Source: Ganoderma boninense (Eukaryota; Basidiomycota; Agaricomycetes; Polyporales; Polyporaceae). From it: a stretch of DNA of 64,000 bases. A program made the translations under genes and the position numbers. How positions within the stretch are numbered: the first letter of the stretch is position 1; each line of letters starts with the position of its first letter. The notes under the pieces are model-generated. The model was not told the origin of the DNA and made no database searches. It worked only from the letters and a program-made list of their open reading frames with translations. The stretch spans positions 2,790,001 to 2,854,000 of the forward strand of contig CM035307.1 in the NCBI GenBank assembly GCA_002900995.3, in the 5' to 3' direction. Below are positions 12,030-22,195 of the stretch, in pieces.

Positions 12030-13258
12030 ATGTCTCCGTCCTCCATCGAGAAGTCACCTAAGAAGCATAGGAAGTCCAAGCATTCGCAGGTTGAGGGCGA
12101 CAGGCAAGACGCTGAGCCCAAGAAGCCAAGAAGATCCAAGGAGGCGAAGGCGGACGAGACCTCAAGCGCGTCGACCCCGGGCGCTGCGGATGTAATCAGG
12201 TCCTCCACAGAACCTGCCAAGGAGAAGAAGCGGAAGAAGCGGAAGAACACAGACGAGGAGAGTGTCTCCGAGTCTCCCCAGGGCGTGGAGTCTAAGGACT
12301 CCGAGCACAAGAAGAAAAAGAAGAAGCACAAGCACGAGGAGAAGGGAGCTACGGACCAGGTGAATGGTGTTCAGACCGAGGAGGATGACAGCGGGAGGAA
12401 GAAGAAAAAGAAGCGGAAAGAGTCGACTACGACAGAAAACGGGGAGTCCAGGCGCCCAGGGGAAGGGGGATTGGGGGATGAAGATGTCAGTGATCACGGT
12501 ATAGACGTCCAACCTTCATCCTCCAAGAAAGAGAAGAAGGAGAAGAAACGCAAGCAGTCAGAAGGTGAAGAGGGTCAAGCAAGACCTGAAAAGAAGAGCA
12601 AGAAGAAACCGAAACACAACTCATCCTCTGGGTTCCCCAACCCTAGCGAAGATGAGTCCCTGAACGACCAAGGGCGTAAAGGTCCGTTCTCATCCACCAA
12701 AGTCGCGGCCAAAACTGCGCTCACGGATGCGCAGCTCTAGAGTATGCGTTCGCCCAGTTCGAGCACCCTGACAGTTGGAAGTTCCACAAAGCCCGCCAGA
12801 ACTGGCTCCTCCGCAACATATGGTCAGATGAAGCCGTGAGTGGTGCCGCATGCTTTGGGGGTCCCTCGGTATTCAACGTCATTCCTTCTGTCAGGTGCCC
12901 GAAAAATACATGCCTCTTGCTACGCGTTACCTTCAAGGCGTGCAGGGCGGTGCTCGAGAGGTAAGCCACGTTTATATCATTTCACTATGCATATGCAGAT
13001 GCCCTTTTTAATGGGACGACAACGCAGACTCTCATCAAGTCATGTCGAGAAGCATTAGAACCCCCAAAGCCTGCCACACCCAATACAGAGACCGTAGAGC
13101 AAGAGGAAATTTCACCCGAGTCTTCGGAGGCGGACGGCACAGCGAAACCAACAATGAGATTCACCGTCGACGACAAGGAAGACCACAATACAGCCCTTCT
13201 CACCCAAGCCACGAAACAACAGCGAGCTACTTTGCTATTGACTGCTCTTACATCGTAG
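12030..13258 (+). CDS. WKF-domain protein (C7orf50-like), Lys-rich
   Basis: ATG at 12030. The first 210 or so residues are low-complexity and very rich in Lys/Glu/Ser, with many K-K-K-K-K clusters that look like nucleolar localisation signals. After a 53-nt intron (12682-12734) the conserved domain begins: R-K-A-L-E-Y-A-F, then D-S-W-K-F-H-K-A-R-Q-N-W-L-L, which is the W-K-F motif. Further exons give Y-L-x-G-V-x-G-G-A-R-E and a C-terminal R-A-T-L-L-L-T-A-L. This order is that of the WKF family (human C7orf50), linked to pre-rRNA processing. Nothing catalytic is visible. Domain identity is strong; the precise role is inferred from the family. Confidence 0.8.
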
Positions 13259-13527
13259 CAATTATAGTTCCCGCGAAATGATTTTCAACGCTTCTGAAGC
13301 GGTGCTCTTGAGTTTGCATGGAGGACTGTGGACCGTTGGCACGCATCACACCAGAAACATTAACACCAACTTCACCACATATCCAATTTCTCGCCTTTTG
13401 CGGGGAACTATGTCTCCACAAATCGTCTCCACAGCCAACAGCGCACACACAGCGACAACAGTCATGGACAGCAAATGCACGATGACGAACAACGGTATCT
13501 ATCAAACCCAGCAGGACCTGCCATCGC

Positions 13528-15700
13528 TCAGGCAGCAGTCGTCGCCGACACGGACTGCGCCTTGTTGGGGAGCGAAGACGCCAACGGGGGGACGGCCACC
13601 GGGCTCGAGATAGCCTCGACGGGCGACGAGGTGTACGCCCCCAGCAGGTCGTTGAACTTCTCGCGCGTCACCGTGACAGCGCGGGCGTCGACGACGCCCT
13701 TATCACCGGGGCTAAGGACACGGGGCGCGGTGCCGTCCAGCAGGCCGAGCTGCTCGTCGCTCCAGATGGGCTTGACGGGCTGCGCGTCGGCGAGGCCAAC
13801 GCCAGCGCGGCCGCCCTCCTTGCGCCATTCCGAGGTGCGCTTGCAGCCGAGCTCGGTGAAGACCTGGTCGACGGCATGCGCGAGGCGCGCGATCTGGTCC
13901 TTGTTGTGGCCGGGGGTGCAGGTGAACCGGAGACGCTCCTCGCCGCGCGCGACGGTCGGGTAGTTGATCGCCTGCACGTAGACGTTGTACTTCTCGAGGA
14001 GGGTGTCAGACGCGAGCTTGGTCATAGTCGCGTCGCCGATCAGGACAGGGACGATATGCGAGGGACCGGGGACGACGGGGATGTCAAGAGCTTCGAAGCG
14101 CGACTTGAGGTCGCGGACGTTGAGCTGCTTGAGCTGCCTGTCTCCGTTGTACTCCATCTGGTAGGAAATGCTCGCGCGAGCACCAGCCATGTTCACGGGA
14201 GGAAGAGACGTGGTGAAGATGAAGCCAGACGCGTACGATCTGATCATGTCGACGAAGTCCGTGGAACCAGCAATGTATCCGCCGACTGCTCCGTATGCCT
14301 TGCCGAGAGTACCTGCCATGAAATGTAAGGTGGCTGATGGGGTGGCGGAAAGGCGGCGGAAACTCACCGGTAATAATATCAATGCGGTCCATAATCGTGC
14401 CTGGAATGGGGTCGGGACTCTGTCCAGCCTGCTTGTGCACCTCGTAGTCGAGGTGCTCTGCTACACCTGCGCCGCGAGGTCCGTAAAGCCCGACGGCGTG
14501 CACCTCGTCCAAGAAGGTGAGGGCGCCGTAACGTTCCGCCAGGTCGCATATCTCCGCAATGGGTCCGATGCTACCGCACATGGAGTAAACGCTCTCGAAG
14601 GCGATGATTTTCGGCGTCTCCTTAGGATACTGAGCGAGCTTCATCTCGAGGTCCTCCAAGTCGTTATGCTTGAAGATGACACGTTTCGCCCCCGAGTGAC
14701 GCATGCCTTGGATCATGGACGCATGGTTCATGTTATCGGAGAAGTAGATGCACCCGGGGAGCTTCGAGCCCAGGGTCGTCAGGGTAGCGTCGTTTGCGAC
14801 GTAGCACGACGAGAAAACGAGCGCAGCGGGCTTGCGGTGCAACGCAGCGAGCTCAGCCTCTAAGGTGAGATGCATACCGGTATTGCCGGCGATGTTCCGG
14901 GTTCCACCCGCCCCGTGGCCGTAGGCCTTCAGGGTGCGACTGCAGATCGCAAAAGAAGGTCGTCTGCCGTCAGAAAACCTTAAAGCGTAAGAAGCAGAAG
15001 ACAAGAATACGCACTGCATGGTCTCTAGAACAACGGGATTGTTACCCATACCAAGGTAGTCGTTCGCGCACCAAACTTCGACCTCATCCTTGGGGTCCCC
15101 GGTGTGGGCGATGGGGAACTTGTCCGCCTTGCGGTTGATGTTGTTGAAGTACCGGTAGGAAGCGTCCTGATGCTTCTTCTCGAGCTCATCGGTGTAAAAC
15201 TTCTCGTAGTTGAATCCCCCGACGGTAGCGGCCTTGGGTTTGGCCTCGGAAGTAGAGCCAGCTTCGGCAGCAGCGTGGAAGGGGCACCCAGCGGCAGCGG
15301 GGGTAGCGACCTTGGCGGCGGCAGCGGCAGCAGGGAGCTTGGGGGCCTTGCCCTTCTTCGCGCTCGCGAGCTCCTCGGCCACGCGAGCAGCAGCGATTGC
15401 CTTGGACGCGTGCGGGCACTTGGAAGCGTCGGCAGCGGAGGGCTTGATGCCGTGGTGCTCCGGGATCTTGTTGAACTCGGCGGAGCCTGCGAGGCTAGCG
15501 TAGCCCGCGACCATCTGGTTGGAGCGGACGGTGAGGGCTTGGCCCATAACGGGGCATTGGGTTGCCTTCTCGGTGAGCTTGGAGAGCGTCGGGTAGCGGG
15601 GGCTCGCGGCGGTGCAGAGGGTGCGGATGGTGGAACTCTTTGTGCGGCCGAGGTAGGGGCAGACGGCCTTGAACCTGGTGATATTGGAGAGCTTGTCCAT
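13528..15700 (-). CDS. HEM1: 5-aminolevulinate synthase, mitochondrial
   Basis: A PLP enzyme condensing glycine and succinyl-CoA, the first step of haem synthesis, in the mitochondrial matrix. The ATG at 15700 gives a basic N-terminal leader. The first 150 residues contain four Cys-Pro pairs (C-P-Y-L-G, C-P-V-M-G, C-P-H-A-S, C-P-F-H-A), of the kind called haem regulatory motifs. The core shows the C-A-N-D-Y-L-G-M entry, [21 protein letters not shown] and the PLP lysine in T-L-G-K-A-Y-G. That lysine segment lies just after a 54-nt intron (about 14316-14369). A second intron is near 14942-15017. A Ser/Pro-rich extension of about 90 residues follows the catalytic core. An upstream in-frame extension to 15946 exists, but M-D-K-L-S-N fits a mitochondrial start better. 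Confidence 0.95.
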
Positions 15701-16026
15701 GGCTGCTGAGGGGAAGCAGAGCAGAGGACGGGACGGAAGAGTGGGGACGGAGCGAAGCGAGGTGAAGCTTTGCAGTCGTGGATGGAGACCCCTGCCTCTT
15801 ATGGGCAGCAACCGGCGAATTGCGGAGAGAAATGGACCGCGTATGATTGGCCCACGCGCACAGATCTGACGAGAATGATGCCCAGATCGCCTGAGAGCCA
15901 TGAGCGCTGCACTCCCGCCCGGGTTTGTACGACCGGCTGCACACATGTCCCGGCTAATAAGCTGCCATGACAGGCAGCGGATTCCGGCCGTCCGTCTATA
16001 CCCGTCCTACTCTTACTCTAGCCTAA

Positions 16027-18046
16027 TTACGACTTCCTCAATACCTCCAGGCAGCTCGCAAGCACGTCCATCGCGTGTCCAACTTCGCCCGCCCCAATGT
16101 TCAGACTCGGCACAAGTCTCACAGCGTTCGACCCCGCCGTCAGCAGCAGCACCCCTCGTTCCCGTGCCATTTCCACAACCCGCGTAGGGTGACTGCTATC
16201 TTTGAATCCGAGGCCCAGAATCAGGCCCCGACCCCGAACCTTCTCCTCCAAGATGTCGGGGAACCATTGCGTCAAGAACTCCAAGCGAGCGCGCAGATAC
16301 ACGCTCGTCTCCCGGATGTTCTCCACAAACGCCTCGTCTGACAGGCGCGACAGCACATGGTAGCCCAGCGCGCACGCAAGGGGCGACCCCCCGAAGGTGG
16401 TGCCATGTGTGCCTGTCGGTCCCACCATCCTGTGTTAGCCACAACGCTACTGTGTTTCCTCTTGAGAATTTACTCACCGCAGTCATGACTTCTGCAATGC
16501 TGTCCCGCAGGAGGACAGCTCCGATTGGGTACCCGTTCGCGAGCGGCTTTGCAATGGTCACCACGTCCGGATGCCCGTCGACCGGGACGCTGGAATGGGC
16601 CCAAATGCTACCAGTCCGATACAAGCCGCACTGGACGTAACACGTTTCAGTCAGCTAAACCGCTCATCGAATGGGGCAATAGGAATGCAGTTCTCCGTGA
16701 TTTGCGCCACAGAGATCCTCCCCCATGGGGCACGAAGTTAACGAATCCTTGGACTTACCTGGATCTCGTCATAAATCAACACTGCGCCAACCTCGTCGCA
16801 GCGCTTCCTGAGTGCCCGGAGCCAGCTCACGTCGGCGCGCATGAATGCCACCTTCGCCCTGAACCGGCTCGACGATAACCGCGCACGTCTTCTCTCCAAT
16901 TAAGCCTTCCAGACCCACGTGTCGTTCAGGTGTCCGACTTTCACGCCTGGGATCAAGGGCGTGAACGGCTTCTGGTATTTTGGGTTGGTCGTGACGCTCA
17001 ACGCTCCCATGGATCGACCATGGAAGGCGTTCGCAAAGCACACGATTTCGATTTTGTCGCAGGCGGGGTCGTCCTCTGCCTTTCCCGTCGCGGCGGCCCA
17101 GCGCGCCTTCCCGACCTTCCGGGCAATCTTCAGCGCGCCCTCGTTGGCCTCAGTCCCCGAGTTCGAGAAGAAAACCTTCGCGCCGCTGGAGCCATGGGTA
17201 AGGGCGTGCGAGCTGCCCTGGTGCGAATCCGAGCCCGCCCTCCTTTTGCGTAAGGGTGATGAGGAGCTCGGCGAGCTTCCCAGCGTGTTCGTGGTGGTAG
17301 ACGTTGCTCGTATGGAGCAGCGTGGATGCGTGGGTCTTCAGCACCTACGCAGAGACATCAGCATTGGTATCCAGGTCAGCACCAATGACACTCGGCCCGT
17401 GTCGCAAAGCAAGAGAGGATTCCCGAGCGTCGGTATTGGGGATTCAATGCGTCCGCCGAACAGGCAATTCAAGTAACTGCGCTTTCCCGTACCACGACAC
17501 CGTCGCCGGCGCGTGTGGGTATTTTCGGTGTGTGCGTGTCCCACGTTCTCAAAGAGACTCTCATGAAATCCGAGAGTCGCCAGGCCGCATAAATCCGTCT
17601 CAGTGAAAACCGTTGGAAAACACCCACCTCCACAACACCCGCATCTCCATGGCCCAACGCGTTCACTGCGATACCAGCGCTGAAATCGAGGTACTCGCGC
17701 CCGTTCACGTCCCAAACGTAAGACCCCTTTCCCCGAGCAAGCACAATAGGTGGGCGAGCGTAGACAGGGAGGATGTATGCATTCGAGCGGTCGAGGACTT
17801 CCTGAACTTTTGGTGTTATGGATGACGGGTCCTCGGGGTGGGTAACCGAGACATAGTTCGTGCACGGCTTGTCGGGCAAAGGGGCTCCCTTAACCTACGT
17901 CAATGGTCGCAAGCATAAATAACGACGCACTACTATGTGCGAACAAAGTCCCGACGTACCTGGGTGGCCATACATCGTGCCCCTAGGGCGCGTTTTGAGC
18001 CGCAGCCGAGTGTGCGCTGAGTGCAATGACGGGCAATTGCGCGCAT
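16027..18046 (-). CDS. ARG8: acetylornithine aminotransferase, mitochondrial (frame broken by three single-base shifts)
   Basis: A class-III PLP aminotransferase of arginine synthesis. The ATG at 18046 opens an Arg-rich mitochondrial leader. Conserved blocks in order are [15 protein letters not shown], the PLP-phosphate loop [40 protein letters not shown] and [13 protein letters not shown] with the Schiff-base lysine. The C-terminal part is intact to the stop at 16027. The exon carrying the E-P-V-Q-G-E-G-G block reads only if the frame shifts near 17216, 16919-16922 and 16835-16840. All flanking sequence is conserved, so these look like sequencing or assembly indels rather than decay. Real inactivation of this allele is the alternative. 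The neighbouring HEM1 gene is on the same strand, 327 bp downstream. Confidence 0.85.
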
Positions 18047-18461
18047 CCTCCTGAACGTTGCTTTGCTGGCGTTGACGGGTGTGCTAGGGAAGGACGAAGC
18101 GGTCGATGCAATATTTGAGGGGAGCAAGGTCGGGCCGTAGACGACGTTCTAACTAGGAGCTGGCGAGTCATGGGCGGAGGCAATGGGTATGACATAAATG
18201 AATGGGCGCTCTGGGCGAGTCGAGCCGGACAATTTTATCTGATAACGTTTTGCCTGTCGGCGCACCAAAGCATACTTATTACTCACACCGTGCCACACGC
18301 GGAAGAACTGCCCAGGATTCAGGAACAGCCAGGCTTCCTTACACACAATCACTCGCAATTGAGAAGCACAAGTACCCGAACGTACAAGTTATCGAAACGT
18401 ACGAAAACATGAGCGAAAAACGTTTTGGTGGACGCCCGCAACAAGCTGTCAAACTAAGCAC

Positions 18462-19782
18462 TCAATCCCTGCTCCGACTCGAACCAGAGCTGACAGACAT
18501 TGAAGAGTCGCTCGACGTGGAACGGGCACGACGGCGTGCTCCTTCCCCAGCCGGAGGAGGGGAAGGCGAAAGCGTCGCTGGTCTACCCCTCTCACGAGGT
18601 GAGCGGTCACGCTGTACAGGTGACCTAGATCGTGATGGCGAGCGAGACGGCGAGCGGCGGTGTGAGTCACGGCCATATCGAGGGGGTGACCGTGCAGGGT
18701 AAGGTGGAGGCGACCTTGATAGATTGCGCTCACCCCGGGACGGTGGCTCGACGGAACCAGATCGTTTACCACGGGGAGGCGGTGATGGAGAACGAGATTC
18801 GAAGCGGCGCCTAGTGCGAGCAGGGGGCGAAGACGGAGAACGAGAGGCAACACGACGACGTGGCGGAGGTGATGGTGACCGGGAAGAGGCACGACGACGG
18901 GGAGGCGACGGGGAACGTCTGCGACGGTAGTCGCGATCATCATCCGGAGAAGGACCACGGCGAGGGCTTCGGCTCCTGCGGTCGCGGAAGTCCCTGCCAG
19001 CACGGTCGCGAGATGGAGGTAGGGGTGGTGGCGGCATTCTGTCCCGGCGAGAGTAGCCGTCGTCCCGCTCCTTCCGCCTCCTATCCTCCTCCCGTCGCCG
19101 CAGGCGATCCCTCTCCTTGCGCTCCGCCTCCCACTTCTCTTTCTGCGCTTGCATCTTCGCTCGCTCCTCTTCCCTCTGTCTGTCTCTCTCCTCCCTCTCC
19201 GCCATCCGGCGTATCCTTTGTTCCTCCTGCTTCTCCCTATTAAAGGCGTCTCCCTCAGTGTAGTCGCTGCGCGTGCCTAACGCGCGAGCCATTTTGGTCA
19301 ACTCGTCCTTCTTCGCGGCGGCGATGCCATGGGTGTCTGACGGCTTCAGGCTTTTGCGTTTTGAACGAGGGCGGCGGCCTCAGCAAGAAGCTTCGTGCGC
19401 AGCTCGTTCACTTGTTCCTCGATCTTGTCCTCATCCAAACTACGGAGGGTTGAGCAATGCGTTGCACAATGCACAAACGAACATGAACATACCCGTCCTC
19501 TTCCAGCTGAAGTTGTAACTCCAGACACTTCACCTCCACTTTTCTCTTCCTCTCATGCTCCAAAATTTCAGCGTCCGGCTCCCTGTGTTTCGGTGGGGCG
19601 GCATCCCACGCACTCGAACGGTCCTGAACACTTTGGTAGGACCGCAACGCTGACAGATTCCGCACCACGTATCCATTGGTGCCACTGATAAAAGGAGTGA
19701 TCAGAACATTGCATACGCATACAGATGTTGCCTGTAGTACGCACCTTCCGCGAGGGGTTGTGAGACCTATGCCGTTGTACAT
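18462..19782 (-). CDS. CWC21: Cwc21/SRRM2-like spliceosomal SR protein
   Basis: The N terminus M-Y-N-G-I-G-L-T-T-P-R-G, followed after an intron by S-G-T-N-G-Y-V-V-R-N-L-S, is the hallmark of the Cwc21/SRRM2 family. That protein contacts Prp8 and the mRNA in the spliceosome catalytic centre. A cwf21-type helix (I-E-E-Q-V-N-E-L-R-T-K-L) follows, then K-K-D-E-L-T-K-M-A-R-A-L-G. Next comes a charged coiled-coil rich in E-R-E-E-R-D-R, and finally a long RS domain of S-P-S-P-P, R-R-R and S-R-S repeats to the stop at 18462. Yeast Cwc21 is short; the long RS tail here is the metazoan/mushroom form. Confidence 0.9.
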
Positions 19783-20087
19783 GACTGAGGACCTTGGTTG
19801 CTCAGGAGAGAGGAGTTGGGAGATGGGCCATGTAAGCGCGGTGGCTGTATGGGAATGTCTTCGGCAGAAGCCGAAACCATCCTGAACTGGGAACATTAAC
19901 AGAATGATATAGGGGCTGGTTAAGAGTTAAATATAGTGCGGTCAATACGGCTTTTCATGAACAGTCCCTGCTCCGGTGGTACAAGCTACTCGATATTACC
20001 GTATATCGGCACTTGCGGGAATGGCGAAAACATTTCGAAGGCATCTATTCGTGACAATCTAATAGACAGGTGCGACAATATCATAAC

Positions 20088-20818
20088 TTAGGTTGGTTCG
20101 CATTGTCGAAGAAAGGGTCCGACTGGAAATTGCTGGTAACCAGTCCGTGCTATTGACTTAAGGGCGACACGTTTGTCTGTCTCGATGTCTTCGATCAAAG
20201 CCTCTGTAGCAAATTATCAGTCTGTGGCATCACATTCCTCAACCAGGAAACAAACCTCGCGAAACATAGTCCAGTTCCGGCCGGATATAGCCAAGAACCA
20301 TGACTTTCATGTTATGCCCGTAGAAGTCAGTTTGGAAATCGTGCATGACATGGATTTCCTGAACGACATGATTAGCATCTCTTGTCAGGCAGAGAGGTAT
20401 CGTACGCACAGCGGACATCCTCTCATTCTTGTAGAACGGATTCCTCCCAAGGCTCATGACCATAGGAAGCACCTTCGCGTCCTCTTCAGAAAGGACCATC
20501 TTGCCATCACGTTCCCTGGACACTTGAGCGTAGCCATAGTATACGCCAGTCTTCGTCACAGAGCTCATAGGAATGATACTCTCGTCGGGTAGATTCGCTG
20601 TATTGAAGAGGTTAATCTATGGTACTACGCGATAGCCACTTTGACTCACCCGTTGGGCAGCCCAAGTCCTTCCCTCCCCGTCCAAAGCCCCGCTGCACCG
20701 CACCAGACATGAATATCGGGAATGGTGGCTGGGGCACCTCTGGGCCGACTACGTCCGGACGGGTTGAGCGGTAGGAATCGGTACCCATGAGCACGTCCGA
20801 GCGTTCCTCCAGGCCCAT
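20088..20818 (-). CDS. FMN1: riboflavin kinase
   Basis: Phosphorylates riboflavin to FMN. The first exon, starting at the ATG at 20818, leads into [20 protein letters not shown] and the P-T-A-N metal/ATP motif, which is split by an intron. Then come [32 protein letters not shown] (containing the catalytic Glu), [16 protein letters not shown] and [10 protein letters not shown]. This is the whole monofunctional flavokinase fold in about five exons, ending at 20088. It is divergent from TAF8 with 235 bp between start codons. Confidence 0.93.
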
Positions 20819-20905
20819 CGTTTGCGCAATAAGCTAGGCGGCGGTAAAAGCACAACAAGATGCGGTGATAACGATACAGAGGGCTTGGGGGGGGTATCGC
20901 GAGCT

Positions 20906-20913
20906 TATAAATA
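20906..20913 (+). promoter_or_regulatory. candidate TATA box of TAF8
   Basis: TATAAATA lies 141 bp upstream of the TAF8 start, in the gap between FMN1 and TAF8. Position and sequence fit a core promoter element. No transcription start is known. Confidence 0.4.
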
Positions 20914-21053
20914 AGGCAAGGCAATGGCGGAACCGGACAAGCGTGAGTGCAGCTGCCTCATCGCGCGTAAGGCGGAGCCGACTCGACCGGCATCATCGAG
21001 ACATCTCCCCCGACGGCGCCTACACGCCTACACGCGACTTTGCTTCCGCCACC

Positions 21054-22065
21054 ATGGCCCACCACTACCCTCCACACACCCAGACACCGGGCTACCAATC
21101 CTATCCTGGCACAGCACCCGCCGCAACGTATGGCTACACCACAGGGTACTATCCAGGCTATCCTCCACGCCCCGGAGCCGCGGGCTACACATTCGATCCT
21201 GCCGCTGGAGGATCCGCTTACCCTCAAGGAGGACCCCCAACCGCACCTGAAATCCCCGGAGTTTCGTCAGACCTTGCTTCCAAGGCGCTGCAGCGTTTGA
21301 TATCCGTGGAAATGCGCGATGCTGGATTTGAGTCGGCAGAAAGTGGGGCAATGCGAAGGCTGGAGTTGGAGTTGGCTTCATGTGAGTCTGCTCTGACGCG
21401 CAAGTGCGGCTGAATGCTCAACAGACTTTCAGTCATAGAGCAGTTGTACGAACGCGCACATGAATATGCAAATCTAGCAAACCGTGCCAAACCGGTGGTC
21501 ACTGACCTGCTTTCCGCGTCGGAGGACTACAATCTGGAGCCGAGCGAGGTACGCCGTCTGACCAAGAAGTCTCGTAAGAGAAAGCGAGGTGCGTTATCCT
21601 GTTCAATGTTCCCAACATCTTCCATTCTAAAGCGGCGTTTGTTTGGCTACAGGTGGCGATGGCCCTGTCGCACTATTACCGCCACCGTCTCGTTCCCCAT
21701 CCCTAGAACTGCTGAGCTCTGACGATGAAGGTGTACCCCCCGCAATCCCTATGACGCTTCGGCCCCTTCCCCACTACGTACCGCCGTTGCCTCCGAAGCA
21801 CACTTACCTCAGGACGCCGGTAAGCATGCATATAACTGTGTGATCCCATCAACGAAGTCATCTTGCGCCGTAGATATCCCCACCCAAGAAAGCAGCATTA
21901 CCCTCACTTGAGAAGAAACTCAAAAACGCTGCACTCGTGCAAGAATCCTTGAAAAACCTGCTACTTGACACAGAAGATAGCACGACCGAGGATGCTGAGC
22001 TACTAGGAGCAACAGTGAATTGGGAGGCCGCAACACATCCTCGCAAACGATGGAAGTTATCATAA
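21054..22065 (+). CDS. TAF8: TFIID subunit TAF8
   Basis: Starts at the ATG at 21054 in a good context (ccaccATGg) with a Tyr/Pro/Gly-rich low-complexity region. A histone-fold (Bromo_TP type) follows: A-L-Q-R-L-I-S-V-E-M-R-D-A-G-F, then I-E-Q-L-Y-E-R-A-H-E-Y-A-N-L-A-N-R-A across an intron. The diagnostic TAF8 C-terminal element is P-P-L-P-P-K-H-T-Y-L-R-T-P at about 21780-21820. After a last intron the protein ends with a Lys-rich segment and W-K-L-S. TAF8 pairs with TAF10 in the TFIID core. Four introns of 50-65 nt are inferred. Confidence 0.9.
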
Positions 22066-22195
22066 ACACTGGGGACTAAGATCGGAACCTGGTTCTCTGT
22101 CATGATGTTCATGTTTAACGTTGTATCATAAGATCCCGTATTGTGGAATGCAAGGCTGTTTTGCTATCCGATGAATGGATATACCTTCCGTAAGG

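Noticed and set aside
13876..15709. Long plus-strand open frames opposite the ALAS gene
   Set aside because: They are frame shadows of GC-rich coding sequence; composition is Arg/Gly/Leu-biased and no motif is present.
15701..15946. 80-residue N-terminal extension of ALAS
   Set aside because: The frame is open but has weak coding character. M-D-K-L-S-N at 15700 is followed by the conserved leader with C-P motifs.
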